From: Batkoa obscura
Taxonomy: Eukaryota; Entomophthoromycota; Entomophthoromycetes; Entomophthorales; Batkoaceae
Direction of reading: 5' to 3'
Length of the DNA: 52,660 nt
Assembly (NCBI GenBank): GCA_030770535.1
Contig: JASVEC010000111.1
Location: 1 to 52,660, forward strand
Both the position numbers and the translations under genes were made by a program. The notes below the pieces were generated by a model, which saw only the letters and a program-made list of their open reading frames with translations, was not told the origin of the DNA and did not search any database. Shown here piece after piece: positions 34,960-47,316 of this stretch; position 1 is the first letter of the stretch, and the number at the start of each line of letters is the position of its first letter.

Positions 34960-35582
34960 TTGATATTGATTACTAACAAATCGATATTTAAATAAACTTT
35001 ATATCATTTCATAATAGTGATTTATTTGTTTTAAGCGTAATAACACTGTATTCATAACGCTGGAAAAAAACGATACATTTAGTCATTTATTAATATATGA
35101 TTAGTTGACAAATATATTATTTTTATATTTAGTTAAATCGTTTTGTTATGTTCTAGGTTATATTTTTTTCTATGACCCTTTTAATAGGGTATTGAGAATA
35201 TTAAACTTTTAATCGTATATTGTTTTTATTAAAACATAATGAATCTCATTGTATTGTAGTAAAAGTAGATCAAAATAAGATGTTTTTAAAAACTATTAGG
35301 TATTCTCAATTTCAATCAAAACAAACTAGAGAATTTTTGTTATAACTCTAGTTATAGCTTTATAGTTTTATACCTTTTAATACTGAGCACTATGATATTA
35401 TAAAATCATTATATCAAGGCTATCAATATTAGTTTGATAATAAAAATGTTTTCGTTCCAATACTTTGTGTATTTTTAGGTAGAACAAAATTTAAGGAGTC
35501 TTTAATAGTTAAAAAGTTAAAAATTAAATAAAAGAACAATATTTAGATCTTAAATTGGAGCTGTGATAAATAAAAGATTGAG
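34960..35582. other. 3' flank of PDH E1 alpha, partly duplicated downstream
   Basis: Non-coding. From just before the stop codon, this flank resembles 40540-40790 (shared tgatattgattac and the following sequence). No gene visible. Confidence 0.5.
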
Positions 35583-35659
35583 TATAGGGATGTTGAAATT
35601 GGTTTTAGAATTTACTTGAATTAACCAAATTTTAAGTTTTTAAATTTGTAAGTCTTTAA

Positions 35660-35767
35660 TATATCGGAATATATTTTTGTGTTTAAAATTTTTACCAACA
35701 GTCTTTCCACTCAAATAATGCTTAAAAGATGGAAAAAGTAATTAAACTAAAAAAAGCATCCCCATAT
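35660..35767 (+). mobile_element. MITE nested in the decayed transposon (first)
   Basis: It sits where the intact element reads gtccaatataacgg (near 19031); the host sequence resumes after the right tip agcatccccatatga. The left tip tatcggaatatatttttgtg is eroded. Confidence 0.8.
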
Positions 35768-35860
35768 GATTGATTTGAAAGCTTGAAATTAGAAAAGTTC
35801 AACTTAAAAGACTTATTTTTATTATTTTATTTTTATTAAATGTTTAATAGACATACAATA

Positions 35861-35964
35861 TATGGGGATGTATTTTTGTATTTAGGAATTTTACTAACAA
35901 TTTTTCCATGTAAACAGCGCTTAAAAGATGGAAAAAGTAATGAAGCAAAAAAAGACATCCCCAT
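35861..35964 (+). mobile_element. MITE nested in the decayed transposon (second), canonical
   Basis: Clean tips tatggggatgtatttttgta and aaagacatccccatg. It interrupts the AT-rich leader that precedes the transposase in the intact element. Confidence 0.86.
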
Positions 35965-36146
35965 GTAATATATAGAGGTATGGTTTGATTTTACTTTTTA
36001 TTAAAATAAAGACAAAATTCAAGCATTTATAGCTAAACTTTAAAACAGAATTTTTAAAAATCAATACAATAAGTAAAAGCATACTATATAAACATTGGAG
36101 TCTATTTGTATCAATTTTAGCAACTATTTATATTAATCTAAGGCTT

Positions 36147-36610
36147 TGTGAAATCTGATACTCAGGGTTTGGAGTCAAGAACAGCTATTGCTGGGTTGAC
36201 TACTCTATAAGTCGAAAGGTCTTAGTTTATATGACTAAGATAGACTTGGTTTATGAGGAATAGCACGTAATAGGTTACAAGCTATATAAGACAAATAGAA
36301 TAAACAATACTAATGTAAAATCTAGGTAAAACACTATTAAGAAAACTTAGTGGCTTTGTTAAATGTTCGAGATATCAGGTAATAATTCAGTTGAAAAGCC
36401 TCGAACTACTATACCCTGTAAACTCTTTTATACTCTGAAAAGTATAAATATCAAAATGAGAAGATAATATTCTTTGGGATGGAGCTAGAAATTCTCATAG
36501 CAAATCAAACTAAGAACGTGGGATTGATTTCCTCTGAACTCAAGAACACAACAGCTTAGGCGATTGTTATGCTATAATTAACCATAGGACTGACAAAGCG
36601 ATATTTCACA
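36147..36610. mobile_element. Solo-LTR-like unit, copy 1, inserted in the decayed transposon
   Basis: 464 bp bounded by TGTGAAAT and ATTTCACA (TG...CA) and flanked by a 4-bp duplication GCTT. The intact transposon shows the unoccupied site (aaggtttatggaatttta near 19402), so the insertion is direct. It has no coding region. Near identity with the unit at 37749-38212 points to recent activity. Solo LTR of a retrotransposon is the likeliest reading; a non-autonomous element with short inverted ends is the alternative. Confidence 0.7.
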
Positions 36611-36750
36611 GCTTGTAAAATTTTATTAATTTTATTAATTTTATTATTATTGATAGTAAACTTAATTAAATAACGCATAAGATTAATGCTTTAAAGGAAA
36701 AGAGAAACAAAGGCTAATAAGTAGCATTATTATCAGTTATAGTTTTAGTA

Positions 36751-36854
36751 TATGAGGATATATTTTTTTGTTTAAAAATTTTATTATCAATTTTCCACTT
36801 AAATAGTGCTTAAAAAATGGAAATAGTGATAAATTTAAAAAAAACACCTCTATA
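36751..36854 (+). mobile_element. MITE nested in the decayed transposon (third), with empty site
   Basis: Tips tatgaggatatatttttttg and aacacctctata. The intact element reads cagtatattctttt at the corresponding site (near 19560), while here the host sequence is split at gtata / tatattt, showing insertion at a TA-rich target. Confidence 0.85.
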
Positions 36855-37029
36855 TTTTTTTTAGTAAATATGAAAGTTTTAGATTTAATATAGGTAGAAG
36901 TCAATGTAACTATTCAAAATATTAACAATAACAAAATATCAGCATTACAATCTGTTACTAAAAATACAAAAAAATTAAAAATAAATAACTTAAAATCATT
37001 ACATAATATTTATTTAATAATTTAGTTAC

Positions 37030-37067
37030 CTTAGAAAAAGTAATGAAACCAAAAAAATCATTCCCAT
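37030..37067. mobile_element. MITE fragment (one arm)
   Basis: Only the arm tagaaaaagtaatgaaacca and tip atcattcccat remain, within the region where the transposase body has been lost. Confidence 0.7.
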
Positions 37068-37115
37068 GTATATTATCTGATAAATGTTCATTGTTATTTT
37101 TTTTATTAAGATTTA

Positions 37116-37185
37116 ATATTTTTTAAGCGCTATTTAAGCGGAAAAATTGCTAATAAAATTGCTAAACTTAAAAATGCATCCCCAT
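37116..37185 (-). mobile_element. MITE fragment (core and one arm)
   Basis: Starts at ttttttaagcgctatttaag and ends with aaaatgcatcccca. The other arm is absent. With the fragment at 37030 it may mark a deletion made by recombination between two MITEs. Confidence 0.72.
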
Positions 37186-37549
37186 TAGATAAAGATGTTT
37201 GATTATAGTTCTGAAGCTAACTACTCCCTTTGATGCAGCTATTTATTAACTTAATAGTATGTTAGTAATGTAATTGTAGCATTAAGATAGTTTATTTATT
37301 TAATAATAAATTTGAAATACTAGTTACAAAGTAGTTAACAATAAAAATATTCATTCATTTATATACTATAGCTTTAATTAACATGAATATATAGGTTATA
37401 TTGATAAAAGCCTTGTCAATATAGGGATTTTCATTAAATTTAATAAAAATTCTGCTAACTCACAATATAAATTATAAAATAATTCAAAACTATCAGGTAC
37501 TTGCTTTTTAATGAAAAATATTTTTACAGAATTTTAAGCAGCTTTAAAA

Positions 37550-37587
37550 TATAAAATATAAAATATAAAATATAAAATATAAAATAT
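37550..37587. repeat. (taaaata)n tandem repeat
   Basis: Five to six units of an aaaatataaaatat pattern inside the right sub-terminal region of the decayed transposon; absent from the intact copy. Confidence 0.7.
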
Positions 37588-37748
37588 CTAAAAATTAGAT
37601 AAGAAGCGAAATCAATTTGGACATCTCCATATTATCTTCTAGTAAATCAACGTTTTTTGGTTTTACGCTCATTGAATATCTTGGATATAAACGTTTTTAT
37701 CTTTAGACAAGGCTAACTGTTTAATACTATATGATCTAACCTAATCAG

Positions 37749-38212
37749 TGTGAAATATCGCTTTGTCAGTCCTATGGTTAATTATAGCATAACAATCGCC
37801 TAAGCTGTTGTGTTCTTGAGTTCAGAGGAAATCAATCCCACGTTCTTAGTTTGATTTGCTATGAGAATTTCTAGCTCCATCCCAAAGAATATTATCTTCT
37901 CATTTTGATATTTATACTTTTCAGAGTATAAAAGAGTTTACAGGGTATAGTAGTTCGAGGCTTTTCAACTGAATTATTACCTGATATCTCGAACATTTAA
38001 CAAAGCCACTAAGTTTTCTTAATAGTGTTTTACCTAGATTTTACATTAGTATTGTTTATTCTATTTGTCTTATATAGCTTGTAACCTATTACGTGCTATT
38101 CCTCATAAACCAAGTCTATCTTAGTCATATAAACTAAGACCTTTCGACTTATAGAGTAGTCAACCCAGCAATAGCTGTTCTTGACTCCAAACACTGAGTA
38201 CCATATTTCACA
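37749..38212. mobile_element. Solo-LTR-like unit, copy 2, inverted relative to copy 1
   Basis: 464 bp, the reverse complement of 36147-36610 with only about three differences, all within the first 20 bp of the unit. Ends are again TGTGAAAT...ATTTCACA; flanks TCAG / TTAG suggest a 4-bp duplication with one change. Together with copy 1 it forms a large inverted repeat around 1.14 kb of unrelated, older DNA. Confidence 0.72.
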
Positions 38213-38303
38213 TTAGAATGATAACTGATTGAAATAAATTGAAATAAAAAGTACCTAAATACAATAGTTCAATTAGGATAACTTTTTTTATTAATACTCA
38301 ATT

Positions 38304-38341
38304 TAAGGACATTTTTTGGTTTCATTTATTATCCATTTTTA
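38304..38341. mobile_element. MITE arm fragment
   Basis: Reads aaggacattttttggtttca and continues with a ttattatccattttt arm, then loses similarity. Confidence 0.55.
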
Positions 38342-38734
38342 ATAGAAGTTGACTTATATTAACCACAAAAATAAGAAAAGCTTAAAGATTAGAATGTTTA
38401 ACCTAGTCTTATACATTAAATAAAACACTTTTATTATACTTTTTAAGGCAATGACTAATAAAGACAAATTGACAACTTTAAGCTTTAATTCAGAAATTTT
38501 ATAATCTCAAAAGGTGGATAGTTGCCTAGTTAATCATAAGCTGTCAAAGATATCCTAATTTAGATAACATCTTTTTCATTTTTTCATAGACTATAAATTG
38601 CGTATTTAAGGACAAATTTTAGACCAAAATTTGATAAATTACAAAGCTTAGACATTAAAAAATGTAAAAATAATTTAATTGTGAAATTATCACTAAATAG
38701 CTTGAAAAAAGTTGAAAGGCGTGTATATTAGATT

Positions 38735-38790
38735 AGATTCATCTGAACTTTTATAAATTAGATTATATTAATGCTAATAAATTTTTAATA
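38735..38790. repeat. Dispersed repeat, copy C
   Basis: Shares attagattagattcat and tttataaattagattata with copy A at 30380-30490. Low divergence only in this short block. Confidence 0.35.
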
Positions 38791-39641
38791 TAACTTTGAA
38801 ATATACCTTTTGTCAAAATATTTAGCATATTAGATGTATTATATATATATATTCTATGTTTCTTTTTTGGCAGATCAAGTCCGGTACTTAAGTATCAGAT
38901 AAAATATGGAGTCAAGTGGTAGGTTATTAATAAGAAAAATCACATTTTTAAAAAATTTGCAAACTATTATTTTTAAAAAACATAGAATCGAAAATCATCA
39001 AATTTTAAAGCAGAGTAATAGCAAGTCTTTCAAGAGTCTAATGAAAGTAATTTTATAATCTTTGAATATCTTATTAGTAAGTTTACTGTTTCTTATTTTT
39101 TCCTTATTTTTTATCTATAAATTAGACTGAACTTGATTTACTAAAAGAAAATATAAAAGTATGCCTACTAGTATATAGCATGGCAAATGCTTTGAGAAAA
39201 AGTGTAGGTAATTTTAAAATAAAACAAACGGAAAAACTGATAATAAATAGAGTAGGGTTAATAAGAAAGGCAGATCAAGTGATAATCATGTATAAATTTA
39301 ATAGCTACATTATCACAAACATATATTTTCAAAAGAATGAATATTTAGTTAATCGCGCGATTATCGAGTGAATATTAATTTTAATGAGCATTGAAGCTAT
39401 CTAAAAATAAATTAAAGTCATTATTTATGATAATTTAATAAACAGCTTAATAGAATAAAACAGCCTCTACAAATAAGTTGGAAATACCCAATCAATCCCA
39501 AAAAAAATCTGAAATAATGGTTAAATGATAGTTAGTTGTGGCTGGTAAAAAAAAAAGATAGGCAACAGCAAAGCATGAATATAAAGAATATAAACAAACA
39601 AAAATTTACTTTGAGTTTAGTTTAATTCAGTCTGTTAAAAA

Positions 39642-40443
39642 ATGGTACGAATTTTAAAACTTTTAGCTACTTTATTAACCGTTGTACATTGTGCTGAGTA
39701 TAGTTCATATAACATGATCTCAAGTGACTCTAAAAGTAAATAGTATATGAAATAATATATAATCAGGTTTTTATGTTTTTATTGTAGATATAATTGAGCC
39801 TTATTTCCCAAAACAACCAAAGTATAAGGTAGGGGCAATGTTATATGAAGAGTTTACAATGTTGGATTTAATTGGGCCAATGGAGGTATTAGGAGGACAA
39901 CCTGATATAGTGTCCGTTGAAACTATAGGAATTAAATCCAACTCTTCAGTATATTCAATGTTTAAAACTATGTCATTTAATATTGAATTAAGTATGAAAC
40001 AAGCAATTGAAAAAGATTGGGATTTATTAGTAATACCTGGTGGTTTTGGTGTAGATAATTTGATTGAAAATCAAGAATTTATCGAAGATTATAAAAAATT
40101 AATCGAAAAATCGAAAGTTGTATTTTCAGTATGTACTGGGGCAGTAGCATTAGCTAAAACGGGTGCATTAAATGGTCATGAAGCTACAACAAATAAGTTA
40201 CTTTATACGAAATACACCCCAATGTTTCCAGAGGTTAATTGGCATACTAATGCTCGCTGGGTTCATCACAAAAAATTTATTACTTCTTCTGGTGTCACTG
40301 CTGGTATAGATGCTGCCTTTTATATATTATCATTGATGAAAAATGATAATGAGGCTGATGAGTTTTCAAAGATTATAGAATATACACCCAACAAGGATCC
40401 AGATAATGATCCATTTGCTCAATATATTACCCATACAAAATAA
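39642..40443 (+). CDS. Secreted DJ-1/PfpI-superfamily protein
   Basis: Two exons (39642-39735, 39788-40443) give 249 residues. Residues 1-18 (MVRILKLLATLLTVVHCA) form a signal peptide encoded in the first exon. The rest is a DJ-1/PfpI (class I glutamine amidotransferase-like) fold: MLYEEFTMLDLIGPMEVLG at the N-terminus, VIPGGFGVDNL, and the nucleophile elbow FSVCTGAVALAKTG with Cys near 147. HTNARWVHHKKFITSSGVTAGIDA is typical of the fungal PfpI_2 subgroup related to isonitrile hydratase and AraC-type DJ-1 domains. Substrate is unknown; glyoxalase, hydratase and isocyanide hydratase activities all occur in relatives. A signal peptide is unusual for the group, so either the first exon is real and the protein is exported, or translation starts later; the clean splice and family match favour the former. 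Confidence 0.85.
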
Positions 40444-40539
40444 ACTATTATAAATTTTCATTTTGAACTTTTATAGCTAATTTTATAGTCTAAATTAAAT
40501 TTAGTTGAATAAAAAAGTCCTGAGCTAAATAAGGTATAT

Positions 40540-40790
40540 TTTTTTGAATAGCTGATATTGATTACAAGTCAATATTTGAATAAATTTTATATCTACTTAA
40601 TGGCAGGAACTTGTCTATTTTGAAGATAACAGCATTATATTTATGATGTTAAAAAGCTTTATTATAATATGTATTTTGACTATTAATTGATATACACTAA
40701 TTAATAGCTAGATCGGTTTTATTATTTAATTACAATCCCTTATTTAATGTAATAATCTAGTTTTTAATATTATGTAGAATAAAAAATGCA
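40540..40790 (+). repeat. Diverged duplicate of the PDH E1 alpha 3' flank
   Basis: ttttttgaatagctgatatt then gattacaagtcaatatttga correspond to ctttttcgaataattgatat and gattactaacaaatcgatat at 34947-34990, and similarity continues in blocks. It appears to begin just before the PDH stop codon. Confidence 0.55.
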
Positions 40791-40900
40791 TTTTGCTCTA
40801 AAAAAGTTTATTAAAATATTATTCTTTATTACTTATGATACTATCTCTAAGGGAATTAAAATGCATTATATTTTAAAATATATATATGACAAAAAGAATA

Positions 40901-41002
40901 TATGGGGATGTATTTTTGTGTTTAAGAATTTTACCAACAAAATTTCCGCTTAAATGGCGCTTAGAAAACGGAAAAAATAAAGTCAAAAAAAACACTCTCA
41001 TA
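40901..41002 (+). mobile_element. MITE, left member of a head-on pair
   Basis: Tips tatggggatgtatttttgtg and aaaacactctcata. It abuts the next MITE with only a shared TA between them. Confidence 0.85.
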
Positions 41003-41102
41003 TTGTGATGTTTTTTGGTTTCATTACTTTTTCCATTTTTTAAGCGCTATTTGAGTGGAAAGACTGTTAATAAAATTCTTAAACAAAAATATATCCACAT
41101 AT
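41001..41102 (-). mobile_element. MITE, right member of a head-on pair
   Basis: Tips tattgtgatgttttttggtt and atatatccacata, opposite in orientation to its left neighbour; the core ttttttaagcgctatttgag is canonical. Confidence 0.84.
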
Positions 41103-41698
41103 GATGAAACACAATAAGAAACATAACATCATCAATATAAAAATAATAATAATAATTTAGTTAATAATCGTAGGATGTTTATTTATAAAATAAGAGTTAA
41201 AAATAGCGCTATGTACTTTTTTTCTATTAGGTTAATTTTAAAAGTTATTTTTATAATTTAATGAAATTCTTAGTAAATGATTAAAGAATTTCTTTGACCA
41301 ACAATTATTCTATATTGATCTAAGTGTCACTATTATTAGTAAATTTTTACTATTATATTAATACTTGTGTCGTTATACTACTGCTCCCATTATTATATTA
41401 CTGTTATTAATATTATATTACTATCAATGCTATATTAATTTCACAATTAATTTTTTTCTTTTACCAAAAGTTCTTGGTTCCTTAAATTAGTTCTCACCAA
41501 TCAACTTTTAGCATGAATTAAAATTCAAACTTAGGGGTAACTTGAAGCTTCGCAGTGGGGAAATATGAATTTAAGGGAATAATAATGGAATAATTGTAAA
41601 AATAAGTAAAGTTGGACAGTTTACCCTTTATTTTTTTTGTAATCTAAATAATATCTTAAATAATTAACATAATAAATAAAAGCACCGCAAAATATAAA

Positions 41699-44600
41699 AT
41701 GGAAGAAACCTTATCCGTAAGACAACGTATTGAACGGTTGAAATTAAACAATTCCACAACTCTTCAACCCCATTCACATAGCCCAACTCTCGACCCAAAA
41801 GGAGCAGTCATGATCCAAGGGATTTTACCAAAGATGAAGAACAATAGTTCACCAAAACCTAGTTTTGAACAAGGGGCATTATTTCAACCACAAAGCTTTA
41901 AAAAGAAACCAGAAATTCAATTAAAACATATGATGGAAATCGAAAACCCATTTCTTGATGAAAGTGAAAGTGGACAAGGGACCGAAGGAATTAATACTGT
42001 TATTTCACCAGTAAGTTTTACAACCAACTCGACATTAAATTCTCCAAAAATTGTTACTAAGGTAAGTATGTCAAGGGAAAATAGCGGTGGATATAAAGAG
42101 GAAAATAATGGAAGTTTAGGAATCAAAAAACAAATACCAGAGATAAATGTCAACCTGAGTTCACCAAAAGTAATCGATAGAATAAACATGCCAAGGGATA
42201 ATAGTGTTGGAGAAAGCAATGTAAATTTAGGAATCAAAAAACAAATACCAGAGATAGATTCAAGTTTAAATTCATCTAATGTTATTAGAAAAATATTGAT
42301 GTCACGAGAAAATAGTACTAGTTCTACAGGGACGAGCAACTTGAGTACGGGAATTAATAAACAAATACCACAAATAAATGTTGGTTTGAATTCACCAAAA
42401 GTAATTAATAAAGTATATATGTCAAGGGAAAATAGTACTGGCTCTACGACGGAAAGTAGTGGAAGTTTAGGGACTCAAAGAAAAGTGCCAGAGTTACCTA
42501 GTAAACCAAAGCTTAATGTAATTGTCAACAGCACAACAACAACTAATAAACCAATGTTACCACCTAAACCAAAGTTAAATCAGGCAAATAGTAAACCCCA
42601 ATTGAGTAGTAAACCTTCAATCAGACATCAAAGTAATTACAGTGGTATTGGAAATCATTCACAATGGCGAGAAGTATTAAAGAGAAGTAACAAAGTATAT
42701 ATGGAAAATGAAAATAATCCAACATTACCTTATATTGGATATCAAGATTTATTTTCCAAAGGAAATAATCGATGTTCATTAACGATTCGAGGGAAATTAT
42801 ATGTAGCTACTAACCAACAGTTAAAATTATATGATATAACAACAAGTGGATTATTAAAAGAAATTAATTTTAATAGTCATTTGATGGGAATTATAAATAA
42901 TAATAATGAAATTATTAGCTTTAATTATTTAAAAACGAAGGATAAAATATTAATTGGATTTAATGATGGGTTATTAATACTATGGGATTTAGAGTTAAAA
43001 CAATATTACATATTAAGAAAGAAAAAGAATATGACATTTATAATGAATCTATTAAATAATAAGGAGGAGTTAATTTCAATTACAAATCAATCAATCATCT
43101 ATTATTTTAATTTAATGGATTTAAACGAAAATATTAAATTAAAGTTGGATTTTACTATTTATGAAAATACATTAAATAATAATAATCATTCTATAGAAAT
43201 TAATAATAATATAATAATAACAGAAGATAATAAATTATGGTACTGTTATGGAAAAACAATACTAATATTTCAATTAGATTATCAACAAATTGAATTAACA
43301 AACAAAATTAATCTAAATTATAATCAAGCTAATATAACGGGTATATTAAATTATATAAAAAAAGAAATTATATTAATTGCCCATCAAGATGGTAAATTAA
43401 GTATATATCATCAAGATACATTTGAGTTAATTAATACATTGACAATATGTAATTATAAAATACAACAATTATTATTGGTTAAAAATACCTTCTTATGGTT
43501 AGTAGCAGTAAATAAAATTTATATTTTAAATTTTAATAATCATGGTTTGAACTTAATTAAACAATTTGAAGCTCACACAAATTCAATTCAATGTTTAAGT
43601 ACAAATGTAGAGATTGAAAATTACAGTAATAATTTAAGTTTAGTTTATTCTAGTTGTGAACAAGGTCAATTTAAATTTTGGGACGGTAATTTAACATATG
43701 ATTGGCAAAGTAAGTTTATTATAAATAAACATAATATTTATATTTATTTATTTATTTATTTTATTATTAGTAATTCAATTACAAAAATTATCAAAAGAGT
43801 ATAGTAATTATAAAGAAATTGATTTGAGAATCTGTTCATTTAATGTTGGTGCTAATAAACCAGAAGAAGTAATAAACTCAAAGAATTCTGATTATTTATT
43901 AGAATGGATTGGTGATGGATTACCAGATATAATTGTATTTGGATTTCAAGAAGTAGTTAATTTAGATAGTAAAAAAGTAACTGCAAGTAAGCTTATTATT
44001 ATTATTATTATACTATATTAATAATTTTCTATTTATTTACATTCATATTTTATTAATTAATAGAAAGTATATTTCAACGTAAAGAAGAAAAGAAAGAAAG
44101 AATGATAAGTAGTCGATACAATGAATGGAAAATTCAATTATTAAATTTTATACAACAAAATTATTCAATGGATTATGAAATATTAATAAGTGAAAATATG
44201 ATTGGTTTATTTAGTTTAATTATCATTAAATCAGAGTTAAAATCTCAAATTCACTTGTTGGAATGTGTAATTAATAAAACTGGATTTGGTGGCTTACATG
44301 GTAATAAGGGGGGTATACTAGTTAAGTTTTTATTACATGATTCTAGTTTTTGTTTTATTAATTGTCATCTTGCTGCGGGTCAAAAAGAAATTAGTAATCG
44401 AAACCAAGATATATTTAATATATTAAAAAAATCTCAATTTATTACAACAGCAGTAACAAATAATAATAACTACAATTCATCTTATATAAGAACAGGACCA
44501 ATTTCAGTGCCTTGGCCAACAATTAAAAAAGAAGAATTAATTTATTTAAATAAACAAGAAGGCATTGAACCATTAAATTATGAACATTTATTTTTCTCTG

Positions 44601-45016
44601 GAGATTTAAATTATCGAATTAATTTAGATCAGCAAGCAGTCAAAAATCTAATATCTTATAAAGACTATTCTCAATTAATACAATTTGATCAATTAACACA
44701 ATTAAAAAATAGCCCTCTTCCATTTTTATTAGATAATTTTAAAGAAGAAGAAATCTTATTTAATCCAACCTATAAATATGATTTATATACAAATAATTAT
44801 GATACAAGTGAAAAAAAAAGAGTACCTGCTTATTGCGATAGAATATTAATTAAATCAAAAAATATCAAATGTAATAAATATAATCGAATTGAAATTAATT
44901 GCTCTGATCATAGACCAATTATGGGTTGGTTTAAAGTTGGGGTTAAAATTGTTAACCAGAGTAAATTAGATAAAATTAATTTATATTTAAAAAATAAATG
45001 GGAGGAGATGGCTTAA
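41699..45016 (+). CDS. WD40-repeat inositol polyphosphate 5-phosphatase
   Basis: Three exons (41699-43709, 43771-43986, 44064-45016) encode 1059 residues. The first ~330 residues are Ser/Pro/Asn-rich and include four diverged ~40-residue repeats (NSPKVI-K-MSRENS-G...LGIKKQIPEI, about residues 115-265). A WD40-type propeller follows (about residues 330-670), with TIRGKLYVATNQQLKLYD, LLILWDLELKQY and QGQFKFWDGN as blade edges. The C-terminal third is the phosphatase: LRICSFNVGANKPEE, FGFQEVVNLDSKKV, NKTGFGGLHGNKGG, FSGDLNYRINLD (near residue 922), PAYCDRILIKS (near 996) and SDHRPIMGWF, all catalytic blocks of the Mg-dependent 5-phosphatases. It should remove the 5-phosphate of PI(4,5)P2 and related lipids at membranes. 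The same WD40-plus-phosphatase order occurs in other fungi and plants. Confidence 0.93.
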
Positions 45017-45535
45017 GTTGAGAGTAATAATGAGCCAAGTTAACAAATGGAGAGAGATAAGATAGATGATAGGTAGCTATCTATGTTGGATAGGGAGCGT
45101 TAAGAAAAATTAAACTTTTTCTTTTATTATATGTATTTATAGTTTTATAAGCTCTGTTAATAAATATGATCTTTTGTACAATTGTTTTTTTTGAATTATT
45201 TATTATTAAGTTACTATTTTAATATTGAAAAAATTAAGAATTTATTAAGATTAAAGTTAGTGAATTTAATTGAGTAAAGGGGGAAAATTCGAGCGAATTA
45301 TTGCCCTATAAACGTATATTTTTAGTCAATAAAAAGTCAACCGCGATTTTTTTCAAGTCGTAATTTAGTGAACTTTTCTATTAATTTTATTGTTTAATTC
45401 AACTTCAAAATTTTCAAATTTCCAATTTTAAGAAACTACCTCATTCAATTTCTCCACAATCAAAAATTCAACTCTTTTAATACAATAAACTCGATATTCA
45501 AAGATTTAAAAAGCAGAAAAATATACAATATTATT
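45017..45535. other. Intergenic before the sirtuin gene
   Basis: Non-coding, about 520 bp; no repeat recognised. It should contain the 3' end of the phosphatase gene and the sirtuin promoter. Confidence 0.5.

Positions 45536-47316
<1,781 letters not shown>

Larger units (their letters stand above)
35583..37631 (+). mobile_element. Decayed sibling of the TATGGGG transposon, repeatedly invaded
   Basis: Left end TATAGGGATGTTGAAATTGG and right end (complement) TATGGAGATGTCCAAATTGA match the intact element's ends. The 5' region aligns with 19200-19580 of the intact copy (for example atgctttaaaggaaaagaga versus gtgctttaagggaaacagga). Most of the transposase body is gone, and alignment resumes near 37190 with the tail (gcagctatttattaactta). 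Three full MITEs, two MITE fragments and a 464-bp LTR-like unit lie inside. A (taaaata)n run at 37550-37587 lies near the right end. Confidence 0.82.
37632..39641. other. Intergenic with LTR-like unit and repeat debris
   Basis: Besides the LTR-like unit it holds a MITE arm (38304-38341) and dispersed-repeat copy C (38735-38790). A 63-codon open frame at 39180-39371 has no recognisable homology and is not called. Confidence 0.5.
40444..41698. other. Intergenic with PDH-flank duplicate and a MITE pair
   Basis: Contains a diverged copy of the PDH E1 alpha 3' flank (40540-40790) and two abutting MITEs (40901-41102). No gene recognised; the WD40-phosphatase promoter lies at the right end. Confidence 0.55.

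Noticed and set aside
36147-38212. One foldback transposon with 464-bp inverted ends and a 1.14-kb interior
   Set aside because: The interior continues the older decayed transposon beyond the first unit, and each unit has its own flanking 4-bp repeat, so two separate insertions fit better.
39180-39371. 63-codon open frame upstream of the DJ-1/PfpI gene
   Set aside because: No recognisable motif, no neighbouring exon continues it, and its length is expected by chance in this interval.
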